Positions 23,328 through 38,400 of a DNA stretch of 64,000 bases are shown piece by piece (position 1 is the stretch's first letter; every line of letters begins with the position of its first letter). The position numbers and the translations under genes were made by a program. The notes beneath the pieces are model-generated. The model did no database searches, had not been told where the DNA came from, and worked only from the letters and a program-made list of their open reading frames with translations. Source of the stretch: Blastocystis hominis (Eukaryota; Sar; Bigyra; Opalinata; Blastocystidae); the NCBI RefSeq assembly GCF_000151665.1, contig NW_013171868.1, positions 255,501 through 319,500 of the forward strand, in the 5' to 3' direction.

Positions 23328-23579
23328 TCTGTACCTCTACAAGGAATTAGAAATGATTCCAAGCTAGAAATTCAGAAACCCCTTCAAACGAAGAGAAGAT
23401 CTGATTCAAGCCAGAGCAAAGTTTACTTACATCTGTGGAGATAATACTATTATTGAAACAATCAGAATGGAAGGAAAATTCACCCCCAAAAAAATCGAAA
23501 TTATACTTGATTGAAATACACAGATTTGTACCTGGGGGTACCCACGGTTTGCCTCTTCCTTTTACAAATTTAGAGTGTG

Positions 23580-24801
23580 TATCCGAACAAAAAGAATATA
23601 AATAGAACGGACTATGGAGGAATGATGGATTTAGAAGGACTGGGAAAAGGACGATGTATCCAACAATTCCTGCCAGATAAGCACCTAGGAGGACTAGAGG
23701 AATCATGAAGTTTCCACAACCATACTTTTGCGTTTGTCATGTAGGGGAGATTGTCTGGAGAGGAACGAAAACGTAGGGATGGAAAAGAGATTGCACAAGG
23801 AGTGTGTTAGGATCGCAGATACGATCGTACCTGTGCGTAGATACACATACGACACAAGAATGCCAAAAAGGGAGGTATACAGAAACATGAACACTACAGT
23901 GAAAGCAACTAAGCGAAGCAAACGAAAACTAGTCAAAGCATTTAACCACTTCTCCCCAGCTCGCACCTGGATAATGACCCGATGAATATGGCCTAGATCG
24001 AAGCGAATACAGAGAGAAACAGGCTCCAAATGTAAACGAGGTTACCAGAATTGCGTGGCGAGGTGTATAGCCAGTGCTAAGCATCAAGGAAAGTGCATTT
24101 CCACGAAAGATTATCTCCTCTAAAATGGGAGCCTACGAGAAACGACAAACAGTTCCCTTACCACAACCAGATTTCGGAAAATCAAGTATCGATTTCCATA
24201 AAAGAAGAAACTCAAATAGGATTGCTTGTGGAACACACACCTGAAGGGAATAGAGGAAAGCGCAAACTACGATTTCAGGTATGCATGCTCGAGAAATAAT
24301 CCGGAGTAAAGAATCAGAATGTGAATCACAGAAAAAAGCGCACCTAGAACCCACCGGTTGTTAGAAAAGCCCCAAATCTCAAATGGAGCAATCTTTAATC
24401 ATAAAAATAATATGGACATACGTGCTCCATTGCAAAATAGCATGTATTCAGAAAAGATTGATACAGTGCGAAGAGAAGCAAGTTTATCGATTTAATGATG
24501 ATCTGAAGTATTATAGCAGAGTGTATCACCTACAATCACAGGTTCATCTCGATCGCGTCCTTGAAACGACTTTGGGATGTTGTCCAGTGATACACCAAGA
24601 AGCAGAGATTCGATAAAAAGTAGTAATACTGGATGCATTTCTCTCGTCTTCTAACAATATCAAAAAAGTCTTAGTGAATTCCCGCGGCAATGCATATAAT
24701 TTACTATTAATACATTCATGTAAAATGATGTACAAAGATAAGACTAATAAGATTCTAACATTGGGTATTGCGTGATGGGCAGCTGAAAACCTAGTATTCA
24801 T
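23580..24801 (-). CDS. RCE1: RCE1, CAAX prenyl protease 2
   Basis: RCE1 is an ER multi-span glutamate protease that removes the last three residues of prenylated CAAX proteins such as Ras. ATG 24801 begins MNTRFSAAHHA. Catalytic motifs are assembled over 28-29-nt introns: RNLVVAPILEEIIFRGN (the EExxxR motif), then FGACHIHRVIIQ (FxxxH with a second His). Next come YTSLFGILVSYVYLRTGTI and THSLCNLFSIP (the HxxxN region). Several hydrophobic helices and a last transmembrane segment after a 32-nt intron fit the family. The 3' end is not fixed: the frame stays open to 23347 with no exact TGTTTGTT, so 23580 marks the end of plausible family sequence. Confidence 0.87.
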
Positions 24802-24903
24802 CTTGTTGTTTTTACTCTCTTTTGAGGGGCACTTGTTCTATCACGTAAGACACGCAGACATCCGGTTAATAGTAGAAAGTATTACCGCACCCTTTACATT
24901 CCC

Positions 24904-25317
24904 TTGGAAGTATTTTTAAGTTGTGCGTTTAATATAGCGTTGCCAGATGATTCAGTGACACAAACAGCACAGCCTTCAAACACTGAGGAAAGTAACGATG
25001 ATCTAGAGGATGAAGTCAGTTTTTGGCGATTTTTAAGCCTGTCTAAACCCAAAGCTGGCAGTGAAAAACCCCAGTCGGAAAAAAGTACGAAAACCAGCTT
25101 ACTATACCATATCATGAACTCTCCAGTCGATGAGGAACAAGAGAATATGCGAAGCGATTTCATCCGATCTTATTTTCGATCAAGAAATAGTCTTGGAACC
25201 TACACTGAGCGCATAACCCCTTTTGCTTATATGTGTATCATAGTGGCGGTTATTGTAGTGGTTCTTGTAGTAATATTTGTCGCCTATTTGATGTATTGCT
25301 ATTCATTTGTTTCGTAA
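24904..25317 (+). CDS. Uncharacterised C-terminally anchored membrane protein
   Basis: Not recognised. The clear part is an acidic/Ser-rich cytosolic stretch (EESNDDLEDEVSFWRFLSLS), then a short region (YHIMNSPVDEEQENMRSDF) and one C-terminal hydrophobic segment of about 25 residues (VAVIVVVLVVIFVAYLM) followed by a few residues and TAA at 25315-25317. That layout suggests a tail-anchored protein. No in-frame ATG exists near the start of the open frame. A 28-nt candidate intron (24913-24940) suggests a short upstream exon I could not define; ATG 25114 is the first internal Met. A weak TGTTTCGT overlaps the stop. Confidence 0.5.
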   Translation: MEVFLSCAFNIALPDDSVTQTAQPSNTEESNDDLEDEVSFWRFLSLSKPKAGSEKPQSEKSTKTSLLYHIMNSPVDEEQENMRSDFIRSYFRSRNSLGTYTERITPFAYMCIIVAVIVVVLVVIFVAYLMYCYSFVS

Positions 25318-25641
25318 AGTGTAGAAAGCAGTATCTTGGTCGTTAACTTTTTCCATTTTAGTGCTATTTCTTTTGCTTATTTTTTATTAACAAACAACGT
25401 ATTATTATTCGATCTTTGCTATACCTCAAAATTCTACCACTTACTTACCTTTTCGGTTCAAAATTCGCATCGGCCTAAACTGCTTGATTACACGACAGGC
25501 CCCCCTGTTCACCAAACTGTCGTTATCTCGAACGTGCTTCCCCTAAGAATTAATTTTTGCATTTATACACACTTTCGTCGAGGAAAACGAACTAAAACCC
25601 ATCAATTGCTGCATGGTAGCGGTGAAATCCTCTCCTGGATG
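25318..25641. other. Intergenic, 324 bp, with an orphan minus-strand 3' element
   Basis: It separates the C-anchored protein gene from the converging SR-rich gene. An exact TGTTTGTT on the minus strand (25389-25396) lies 245 nt past the SR gene stop: either a long 3' UTR or the end of an unrecognised transcript. A 103-codon plus-strand frame at 25336-25647 shows no family features. Confidence 0.5.
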
Positions 25642-26088
25642 TTATGATCGATATAAAATGAAACCTTCTTCGAGCTCGTAATCATCTGGAGGACGTGAAG
25701 CCGGAACTACAGGATCGACTTCTTCAGGCGTTTGCTTTTCTATGTTATTTATCTTGATCTTGATGTCTAGTGAATTCTTCTCTTTGTCGTCTGGTTTTTC
25801 TCTGGAATCGTTTCGCTCTTGACGTTCTTGCCTCTGCTTCCTTAAGTCGGACAGTTTTCTATTCCTTATGAAATGTCTCCACATTCTACACTTCTCTACC
25901 AAATTCATCAAGCACTCTACGGTTGTCAGGGAATTCAAATAAACTTACATTCTATCTCGTCTTTGCTCCGAGCGGCGCGACGAATGTCCACGGTGACGAT
26001 CACTTTCGTAGCTGCTGCTTCGACTTCGATGTCTGCACGAACTGCTCCGACTTCGACTTCGGCTCCGACTTCTACCGTTTAAGCGCAT
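25642..26088 (-). CDS. SR-rich basic protein (probable splicing-related)
   Basis: The N-terminus is a classic RS domain ([18 protein letters not shown] at ATG 26088, then HRSRSSSYESDRHRGHSS). After a 63-nt gap spliced in frame comes a highly charged segment MWRHFIRNRKLSDLRKQRQE and an acidic C-terminus (PDDYELEEGF), ending in TCA TAA... with the stop at 25642-25644. No RRM or other folded domain is visible in about 128 residues. The removed segment looks like two adjoining 30-32-nt introns (see findings). RS domains usually drive contacts within the spliceosome, so the role is inferred only from composition. Single-nucleotide errors in the join would change the C-terminus. Confidence 0.6.
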
Positions 26089-26489
26089 CGTTGAATTCTA
26101 CCGTCTATCTCTATGCGATCGATGAGAAGGCATTTCAAAGAAAAACTGATTCTTTGGGTATTGTACAGAATGGGCTATGCAAAGTGTTTTTCTGTCATTC
26201 TAATTGCATTTACAAGGAGACAACAAGTCTTGTTGTTTGTACTAGGAGTGGTATATTGTGAAGAGGTGCTAATATTAATAATAATAAGATGAACAAATAT
26301 CAAATAGATTAGGAGTATCTATCAATGCAAAGTAACCCAGATAGTTTGAAGTATTAACGATTGTGAAATAGTTTCTCTACTTTTCTACTTAAGAATTGAT
26401 AGTCTATGAAGCAGGAGTCAACGCTTCGCTTCGCATGTCAAAGAGGTGATATCAACATATTTTTCAAATAGCTATTCGATACAGCTAAA
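26089..26489. other. Intergenic, 401 bp between divergent SR and collagen-like genes
   Basis: Holds both promoters. AT-rich in 26270-26480. No RNA gene or further coding exon is supported. Confidence 0.6.
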
Positions 26490-29977
<3,488 letters not shown>

Positions 29978-30043
29978 CTATTCTGATGGTTCGCTACATG
30001 TTGTGTCTTATCATTGATATCCATTGTTTGTACAGAAAACACT

Positions 30044-31595
30044 TCATAAATAAGCCACATCATCCTCGTTTTCCTCACTCTTCGGAGTTTCTTCCGTCTT
30101 CTTCTTCTTCTTCATCATCGTGACCTTCTTTTTCGGTCTTTCTTCCATCTCCTCATCCTCATCCTCATCGCTATTCGACTCCATTCCTTCCTCATCCAGC
30201 GTGAACTCCAGGCTATTTCGTCTCAGCTTCGCTGTCACATTATCCGTCACGCTCTGCACTCGCGATTTCGTCTCCTGCGCTACGCCTCACTCTCCCCATT
30301 CGCCTCTACCAAACTTGCTCAGCAGCGGAATTCCGCGCTTCTTCATCACGCTCCAGCCCTTCTTCACTTGATCCGTCACATCACTCGCTAATTCCGCGCC
30401 CGCCTTCATCACTCCTGCCCTTCAATCCGCTCCCTTCACCCCTACGCATTCTCGCGCTCTCTTCTTCCTTATCTCCTTCCTTCTCTCGCTTCAACAGCTT
30501 GATTCGAATCGAATTCGCGCACGAAATAATCACATCCGTCGGCGGACACTCGTAATTCTGCAGCATTCCCATCGTCTCCGAGAAATCCGCCTTCAGCAAT
30601 TGCTCTTTCTTGTTCGCGATCATCGCTGTGCCGATACAATGCATAAACATAAATCGAGCCGGGTCGCTCAGCAGCGAATCCCAGATCCGGAACGTGTCGT
30701 CGAGGTTGAATTCGCGCGCATAAAGCGTCGTGAGCCATCGCATCGCGTAAAATTGCGTGTCGATCTGCAGCTCTTTCTACATCCCACGCCTTTCCTTTCG
30801 CTACCAAATGCGCAGCCACGTCGGGCAGCGAGAGATCCAGATAGTTCTGCAGCTGCTCCAGCACGGCGTGTCTACACTCGATGTCCCGCTTCGTTCTCAC
30901 AATCCGGACGTCGACGAGTCCATCTGCCGAATGAACAGATCGCGCGTTTCGCTCATCAAATTGTTGAACGCGAAGAACGTGTCCGCCNNNNNNNNNNNNN
31001 NNNNNNNNNNNNNNNNNNNNNNNNNNNNNNNNNNNNNNNNNNNNNNNNNNNNNNNNNNNNNNNNNNNNNNNNNNNNNNNNNNNNNNNNNNNNNNNNNNNN
31101 NNNNNNNNNNNNNNNNNNNNNNNNNNNNNNNNNNNNNNNNNNNNNNNNNNNNNNCCTTAGGGGCATTGTTCGGTACGGCAGAGTTTCGGCCTCGGTGTCC
31201 CCGAAATCGCGCGAATGCTTGCTCTCGTTGCTCGTGTGGTCGTCTTCGTCGGGGTCGTAGGAAGGGCTTTTCCGCCACGAAACGTCCAGAGGGTTGGGCA
31301 CGAAGGAGTTGTTCTTGCGACCCAGTGCTTCGTTGCGAGAGGTGAGGAACTCGTTTACGAACACTTGGTATTGATCGACGTTCGATTGGTGGCTCGATTC
31401 CCATTTCGAGGGGTTGTAGGGATAGATACCCAGAAGCATTTTCCAGATGGTGGCACGGCGCTTGTCGTCGCTGATGCCGTTAAAGGCAGCTTCGCGGACG
31501 TCACACTCAAAGAGAGGACCATTTTCATAGAGCGGGGTAAGACTCGATTCTTCTTGGGAATCCGTTGTCTTATCAATGATGGTCTTGTCGTTCAT
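30044..31595 (-). CDS. TBC-domain RabGAP (TBC1D13-like), interrupted by an assembly gap
   Basis: TBC proteins speed GTP hydrolysis by Rab GTPases at endomembranes. ATG 31595 (MNDKTIIDKTTD) leads to AAFNGISDDKRRATIWKMLLGIYPYNPSKWE, split here as AAFNGISDDKRRATIW and MLLGIYPYNPSKW, the TBC start. The catalytic middle, where the Arg and Gln fingers should lie, falls largely in the gap 30988-31154. After it come FNNLMSETRDLFIRQMD and RWLTTLYAREFNLDDTFRIW with DSLLSDPARFMFMHCIG, typical late TBC motifs closest to TBC1D13. A Lys/Glu-rich tail ends DDVAYL, TGA 30044-30046. An upstream in-frame GTG at 31619 exists, but the ATG is preferred. Confidence 0.87.
30988..31154. other. Assembly gap (167 N)
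   Basis: A run of undetermined bases inside the TBC RabGAP coding region. The frame on both sides suits one gene, but the true gap length is unknown. Confidence 0.99.
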
Positions 31596-31637
31596 GCTGG
31601 TAAGATCGTAGCAGCGCACAGGAAGGTAATCCTGCCA

Positions 31638-32047
31638 TTAACATTGAACAAAGCGAATTACGTCACTATCCTCCCATTTCTGTACTCGTTTCTCGTTGTT
31701 CGGCGTTTTAATATCCTTTTGATCCGACTTTGAGCATGGCTTACAGAACCGGACTTTCATTGGTCTTTTTGCTGACTTCAATTTGGATTTCACTTCCTTG
31801 GGCTTCAGAAAAATCACGCATTCGTCGTTAATAGCATACACAAAATATCCTTTCTTAACACTCCTTGTAGCCTGCAATTCACATAGTGCAATGGTTATAC
31901 CTCAAGCGGTTGGCTCGTTCCATCTTCTTTTTTATCGAATCCTTTCACGACAGGATAATCGTCATCGGTCTTGCCGAGTCGGAACCCCAGAAGACCTTCA
32001 CCGTAAATGATATCAACAAAGGCTTTTGAATAAAGCTGCAGAGCCAT
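31638..32047 (-). CDS. Small PDZ-like domain protein
   Basis: A protein of about 125 residues. ATG 32047 gives MALQLYSKAFVDIIYGEGLL followed by GFRLGKTDDDYPVVKGFD, like the GLGF carboxylate loop and second strand of PDZ domains. A 29-nt intron then joins ATRSVKKGYFVYAINDECVI and PMKVRFCKP, the late strands. A basic/acidic tail ends DVIRFVQC, TAA 31638-31640. PDZ identity rests on fold-like pattern only. Its ATG lies 27 bp beyond the 3' element of the lipase gene and its stop 43 bp before the RabGAP ATG, a dense head-to-tail trio on the minus strand. Confidence 0.55.
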
Positions 32048-32073
32048 GACCACAAAATTTGAGTAAGATATCC

Positions 32074-32081
32074 AACAAACA
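32074..32081 (-). terminator. TGTTTGTT 3'-end element of the lipase gene
   Basis: AACAAACA on the plus strand, 8 nt past the encoded TAA and 26 nt before the next gene's ATG. Confidence 0.8.
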
Positions 32082-32089
32082 TCCACAAC

Positions 32090-33244
32090 TTAAATTCTCG
32101 ATGTTATCCAATTAACCGCATACTGGGCTACTTCCATACCAATATCCTCATTCATGATTTCATGATAAAGACCCGTCCACATCTTTAGCTCCTTATCATT
32201 CGACACTGCCTTCTCTATAAACCTCCTATGCATTAACCACACGCAAATCAACCACTCTGCACCTTCCGGAAGACATACACTATCTTCATCTCCCTGCATC
32301 AGCAAAAACGGACTTCGTATCTCCGTTGCCAATTTTCCTGCCTTTATTGTCGAAATCAGCAACTGGTAGCCTGTTCTCGCAGGGACTGGCTTTAATCTCC
32401 CAGGTGTGTTCAGAATATCGTTTTCATATTCTTCTATGACTTGGGGATCATGACAGAGCGATTTTCCATCCAGGAACGACACTGGAAGCTTCGGTAAAAC
32501 AGCTTGCAGCAATCGCACGACTCCCAGCAGCTTTACCTGTGAGGGATCCACAGACAGCGCGGGAGCAGAGAAAACGCTGCCGCGGAGAAGCGATTGGAGC
32601 TTGGCAGCTGCCATGATGGCTAACATGCCTCCCATGGAGTGTCCCTGTGAGTGAAAATGGAATACAAGCGAGACGAAAAGAAAAACGGGAAGCTCAGGAC
32701 GCGAAGAGTGAATGTGGGAGACAAAGCCACAGATATCTTGCACGATATCATCCATACTATTGATATAGTTGCGGTATCCGTCGCTGCGACCATGACCTAA
32801 CAGGAATCAACAAAAATCAGGAGAAAGCAAACCTCGATGATCCATAGCATACACTTCAAGACCATTGTTATTAAGAAGCTTTGCAATGCGAGCATAACGG
32901 ATCGAACTTTCACAGATTCCGTGGCAGATAAACACGAGTGCCTACTCTGAACCTTTTCATGCAACTCTACTCTCGCAGGTTCCTTAGGTTCCCAATGATT
33001 ATAGTATAGCCACATGCGGTCTTTATTTTCATAATAGCAGTAGCTAAATTTGGCTGATGGAGGCGCCGAGCGCTTGTCTACCGATAATCCTTGTACAATC
33101 AATCGATACGATTCTGCTGTTTCGGATTACATATACGGAAGATCCACAGAATGATCTACTTTCAATCACAAACTTGAAAACGACTTGAAAGACAACAATC
33201 ACTATACAAATCACCCCGACGATGGTTAAGAATAGATTCTCCAT
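32090..33244 (-). CDS. Monoacylglycerol lipase-like alpha/beta hydrolase, membrane-anchored
   Basis: It likely hydrolyses monoacylglycerols or lysolipids. ATG 33244 starts an N-terminal hydrophobic anchor (MENLFLTIVGVICIVIVVFQ). The alpha/beta fold follows: LVFICHGICESSIRYARIA (oxyanion HG), EVYAMDHRGHGRSDG across a 36-nt intron, and the nucleophile elbow FLFGHSMGGMLA, made by a 28-nt intron that brings GHSMGG into frame. Catalytic Asp lies in LLMQGDEDSVC and His in TGLYHEIMNE. A 30-nt intron near 32240 joins GAE to RFIEKAV. Encoded TAA at 32090-32092. The whole triad is present, so it is probably active. Confidence 0.92.
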
Positions 33245-33383
33245 TCTCGTTTACTTGGTTGATAATGAAAGTGACTTTTCAAGTTGATCCCCAGAACGCG
33301 TGGAATAACCGCGAGAATGAATGCAGGAGTGATAAATAAATAATAATTGTTACAGTTTCTCTTCGAATTGCGTTTGAGGACTG

Positions 33384-35127
33384 ATGAAAAAAGGGTTATC
33401 GACAGGATATTGTGATAATCTGTAGGTTGTTGATTACTGCTTTTTTTACGACCCTGGTTTTGGATATGGGAGTGGGACCCGTTACTATTGTTTTTGGAGC
33501 AGCAAATTTGTCAAATTATACTGCCATCTTTGCAGCTTCTTGGTTAATGGTTTAAATCTAAAATCCTTGTTTACATAGATCCGTGGAATACTTAACGTAG
33601 TTCAGTTTATGACTGTGATTGGCATGTGCTGCTTAGTGGCGCGCAACAAGGGAAAGTATTCTCGGAAGGAGGAGTCCAGGTTAGTGTAGTGTTTTCGTGT
33701 GATTTTCAGGTACATCGCATCTTTGCTCGTAACCCATCCATTAGCCTATTTCTATTATTTTATTATCCTCGGAGGCATCGTGTGGAACATTCTAGGGAGT
33801 TGCTGGATTGGCGCTGCATTTTCGTCTTATTCCCCTGGTTTCAGCGCATGCTATCTAGTGTGTGTGATTCTTTCCTGGATTAGCGTCATTGTATCGCCCA
33901 TGTTCGTTCTCTTCGGTACTCTTCATTCCATCACGCTTCCCTCTAGGCGGTCTTCTCTATTCCACCCGATACACCTTCTCCAACCCCATCGGAACCGCCG
34001 TCCCCTCCATCTTCGCATCAAACGGCGAGCCCGCGCAGCCGACCTCGGTCATGCAGATGCTTAATGAAGCGGACCTTGGCATCACGGCTTCGGACATTCT
34101 CAACCAGGACTACCAGAACCGATGTCTCCAATGGAAGCCCGTTCCGCTCTCCAAGGACCAAATGCCCGTCGTTGTCGCCGACATCCCCATCGGGGAAACC
34201 GAGAAACTCGAGAACGTCCTCTGGGAGGATCTGCGGCAGCCCCGCGGGACGGCGGAGCTCGTTGTGATCCGCGATTATCTCGACATGGACACCGCCGAGC
34301 CATCCGCGGGGATGAGAGAGACCGCTCCCGCGGTTATGGACGCAATGCAGCCGGTGGAAACGACCGTGGAAATGGGGGTACGGATCGCGGAGAACCGCGG
34401 GGAATCGATGAGGATCGCGGAGAACCGCGGGGAAGAGGTGCGAATCGTGAAGCCGATGCCAAGGGAGGGAGAAACTGGAGAAACTGGAGAAACTGGAGAA
34501 ACGGAGAATTCGGAGGAGGAAGAAATGGTGGAAACGGGGAACCCTGTGGGGGAACGACTGGATTCGGAGCGGCAAACGGAGGAATTGAAAGAAGAAAAAG
34601 AAGAAGAAGAAGAAGAAGAAACGGTGATCGTAGTGGAATTCGATGGAACCGAAGAACACGTGGAACACACGAAGGGAAACAAAGATAAAGACAAGGAAGA
34701 GGAGGAGGGGAGAGCGAGTAGTGAAGATGATGGAAGTGCGAATTCGAATGGAAACGAAAGCGCGAACGAGAAAAAATCGAAAAAAGAATTGAAAAAGGAG
34801 AAAAAGGAGAAGAAAAGAAGAGAAAAGGAGGAGAAAAAGAAGAAGAAGAAGGAATGCAATCCCAAGGATAATATTGTCGTGGATAGCTGCGTGATTACTA
34901 TTCCAGAGTTCAGGTGGGCGAAGCGAAAGGGAATGATGATTAGAACGATGTTCGAACCGAGCGAAATAGAACAGCAACAACAACAGCAACAGCAGCAACA
35001 ACAGCATCGAGGATCGTTAGACAGTACATTCGTTGATTTGTCAGCACAAATGATGTTTGATGTGGATCGAAGGCACGTTGAAGAAATAACACAGCACGGA
35101 AATGTTCACATAACAGTACTGGAGTAA
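33384..35127 (+). CDS. Multi-span membrane protein with long charged cytosolic tail
   Basis: Family not recognised. A 31-nt intron right after MKKG joins ATG 33384 to LLITAFFTTLVLDMGVG, and further introns of 28-31 nt (near 33552, 33680 and 33915) connect four hydrophobic segments, including HPLAYFYYFIILGGIVWNIL and CYLVCVILSWISVIVSPMF. After GGLLYSTRYTF comes a long soluble tail. It is acidic, then Lys/Glu-rich (KKELKKEKKEKKRREK), with GET repeats at about 34470-34500 and a poly-Gln run at about 34970-35005, ending ITVLE, TAA. The tail DNA carries five CCGCGG palindromes within about 210 bp (34230-34440). Nothing identifies a transported substrate. Confidence 0.7.
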
Positions 35128-35428
35128 TCCGCGTGTATACAATATGAAAAGGTTTGCTTTTGCTTTGCTTGCTTCTTTTATTAGAATAGTTGAAAATAGT
35201 ATTAATATGCCACTTAATATCGAATGTAATATAGGAAATTGTTTGTTCTATATCAATATTTTTGGAGAAAAAATCAAGATGATCGGGAGTTTCATGCGGT
35301 ACTGACTTAAATCTTGGCAATTTATTGCGTATCTAGTTGGGTACCAATTCAATTCTATTGATTATCGATGTGGGATCTAAGAAAATAGATTTCAAAGTCT
35401 AGAATTCGCTTTGATCGAAAACAAGTCA
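35128..35428. other. Intergenic, 301 bp, with TGTTTGTT at 35240-35247
   Basis: AT-rich spacer between two head-to-tail genes. An exact plus-strand 3' element at 35240-35247 (113 nt past the stop) probably ends the membrane-protein transcript. No coding exon is supported. Confidence 0.65.
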
Positions 35429-38400
35429 ATGGAAGACCTCAGCAAAAATATTGAAACGGCAAAAGCTATTAAATGTCTGTTAAAAGACAAATTAGGTGTT
35501 GAGTATTCTCTTCCTGAGTACTTTTTCACCAAGGGGTGTAAAGCGCAGCTAATGGTACATTTTCTGTAGTATTTCTAATCTGCTAGTTTGACAAAGAAGA
35601 TCTAAAAGAAAGATTTCCTGATTGTAATGTGTTGATGTGTTTTGTGTAACTTTTAGTGAATTTGAATGAGAGCTATTCGATCTACACAATTGATGACGTT
35701 CATGCAGAGGAATATAATTATGAATCACTCAACACACATCATGTTCTTTGTATCGAGATTCCTCGATTCTAGGGAAGTGAGGCCAGCAAGGAGGAAAAGC
35801 AAGAAGAAGAACAAAACGCGGTAACCCCCACTGAAGATATCTACCGAATCATCACGGATTTGATGCGAGACGACTTCGTATGTGTCAATAGACACTCTGT
35901 TATCCCTATAGAATGACGAGATGTTCAATCAGGACCACTCCGTATCGACTCCAGTGTCCCAAGATTCTCCCAACTCACTCGCTGAACTTCTCTCCGTTTT
36001 CTACACGCTCCCCAAGCCGTCTCCTTTCGAAAAGGAAGACACGGTCGTCCTCCACGGCACGAGCGCTACCGTCGTGAAGCCATCCTCGCTTCCTCTCGAC
36101 GTACTCTTTCTCTCTCGCGATGACCGCTAGCTGGCGAAGTACCTGGAAACCACGATCCAAACGAACCATCCGAACATTCTCCCGCTCAAAGCGATCGTTC
36201 ACTCCCCTCCCTACAGCTTCGTGATAGCCGACTACAACCAATCGACCATCGCTACCGTGCAGAAGTACAACAAGCACTTGCTACAGTCGTCGATCGTCCG
36301 GCTCTTCATCGCCTACCAAGCCATCCAAGTGCTTTCCTTCCTCCACAGCCACGGAATCGCCTGCCCTCGCTTCTCCACCGACTCGCTCATCCTCACCGAG
36401 AATCTCTGGCTCTTCCTCCCGCTCCCTACGCTCCAGCGCGTGCCGTATCCGGTCGCCACGCCGCACACGCAGCTGCTGAAGCTGACGGACGCCTGGGTGA
36501 ACGGACAGCTGACGAACTTCGATTACGTGATGTATCTGAACGACGCGGCGGGCCGTCGAATGGACGACAGCAACTTCCACTGCATCATGCCGTGGGTGTG
36601 CGACTTCACGTCGCAGACGGGAGGCTGGCGCGATTTCAGCATCTCGAAGTTCCGAATGAACAAAGGAGACAATCAGCTGGACGTGAGTTATGAGCACAGC
36701 GTGCCGAAGCATCACATCAGCGAGTCGTTATCGGAGTTGACGTATGCGATCTATATGGCTCGGTGCATGCCGATTTCTCTGCTCCGCGTGGTGGTTCGGA
36801 GCAATTTCCAGAGCAAGGAATATCCGGGAAAGTGCGAATGAGTGAGCGGAGTGACGCGTAGCATGCTGCGAATGTTCGAATGGACGCCCGACGAATGCAT
36901 TCCGGAGTATTTCACCGATCCCTCCGTGTTCACTTCGCAGCATCCCAACATGGAGGACATGGGTTTGATTCTCTTTGATTCCTTGAACGATAGAGCTTCC
37001 GGAATGGTGTCCCGAGCCGGAATCGTTCATTCGCTGGCATCGAAGCATGCTCGAAAGCGACTATGTCTCCAATCATCTTCATCTCTGGATCAATCTGAAC
37101 TTCGGGTATCAGCTCTCAGGCCAGGCTGCAGTGGATGCGAAAAACGTGCCGCTCGTTCAGGATTCTGTGAGCGGACTCACCAAAAACCCGGGGTTTGTGC
37201 AGCTCTTCACACAGCCGCATCCGCAGCGAATGCGCAATGGGAAAGGCGAGGTGATTTTCACGCAAGTATCCACGCGAAGCCATCAAGATATCCTATTAGT
37301 ATTATTGATTTGAATTGATTTGAAGTCATTCATTGATTTGAATTGATTTGAAATTCATTCATTGATTTGGAATTGATTCATTCGTTCATTCATTTATTGG
37401 TTGGGTTTCTTGACTTCACTTTCCCATCTTCCTGCTTCGCATGTCCGCGGAGTTCGCCAATCACAGCCCAGCATCGAGCCTCCATCCAGAGAAGTGACCA
37501 TGGTATCGCCCTCGGCACTCGATTCGACCCCTCAAATGGAGGGAATTCCCCACCTTGACGAGTCTCGCGCTCCCTCCCTTCCTCTTTCCGCTGCATTCGC
37601 TTCGACCAACACGCCTCCACCCACCAGCACCATGGCTACTTCTACTACACTTTCTTCTTCTTCTTCTGCTACTGCTACTGCTACTGTTGCTGCTGCGCCT
37701 GTTGCTGCGACGTCCACACCCACACCCACGGCTCCTTCTACCACCACAACCACCGCTGCGACGTCCACGCCCACCACAGAAGCCAAACGCCCGCGAAAGA
37801 ATCGAAGACGGTGAACGCAGAAGGAAGGGGATCATCGCTAGATCGATCTTTTTCTCGGGGAATACGAAGGATCTGATCGATCCCGCCGCGCTCAACGCAT
37901 CCACTTCCTCTTCTTCCACGCCTCCTCCCGCGGGAGTGGCGTCGAATCCCGCGGGGAACGGCTCCGCTGCGTTGGCGACCGCAACCTCTGCGGCTCAGCC
38001 AGCTCCCGAAATGGGGGCGATTCTGACAAAGGAGAAACCGAATCCCCAAGAGATTCTAAAACTGCAGGGCCACATTTCGATTGGTAGTGCGAATGGCTGC
38101 GTTGGGACGTAGAATTCAAGCAGACGCGGGAGAATCTGATGCAGAACAACGGCTTCGCCACGGAGAGTTTCTCGCGCGCCTACGAAAGCATTCTGCAGCC
38201 GTGCTACTTGGCTCCCGAAGAACTGGACGCGACCTCCCTGGACCTGCAGCAACTCATGGCGGCGGACATGTTCCGACTGGGCTGCGTGCTGTTCGAGCTG
38301 TTTACGGGGCAAGTGTTGTTTACGAAGAACTCGCTGCGCGAGTATGCGGCGGACTCCACACAGATCCGATCGCGCCTGAGCGTTCTGAACGAGCCTGTCC

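Noticed and set aside
34018-35007. 329-codon minus-strand Phe/Leu-rich frame that looks multi-span
   Set aside because: Antisense of the Lys/Glu-rich tail of the plus-strand membrane protein; the hydrophobic look comes from complementing AAG/GAA codons.
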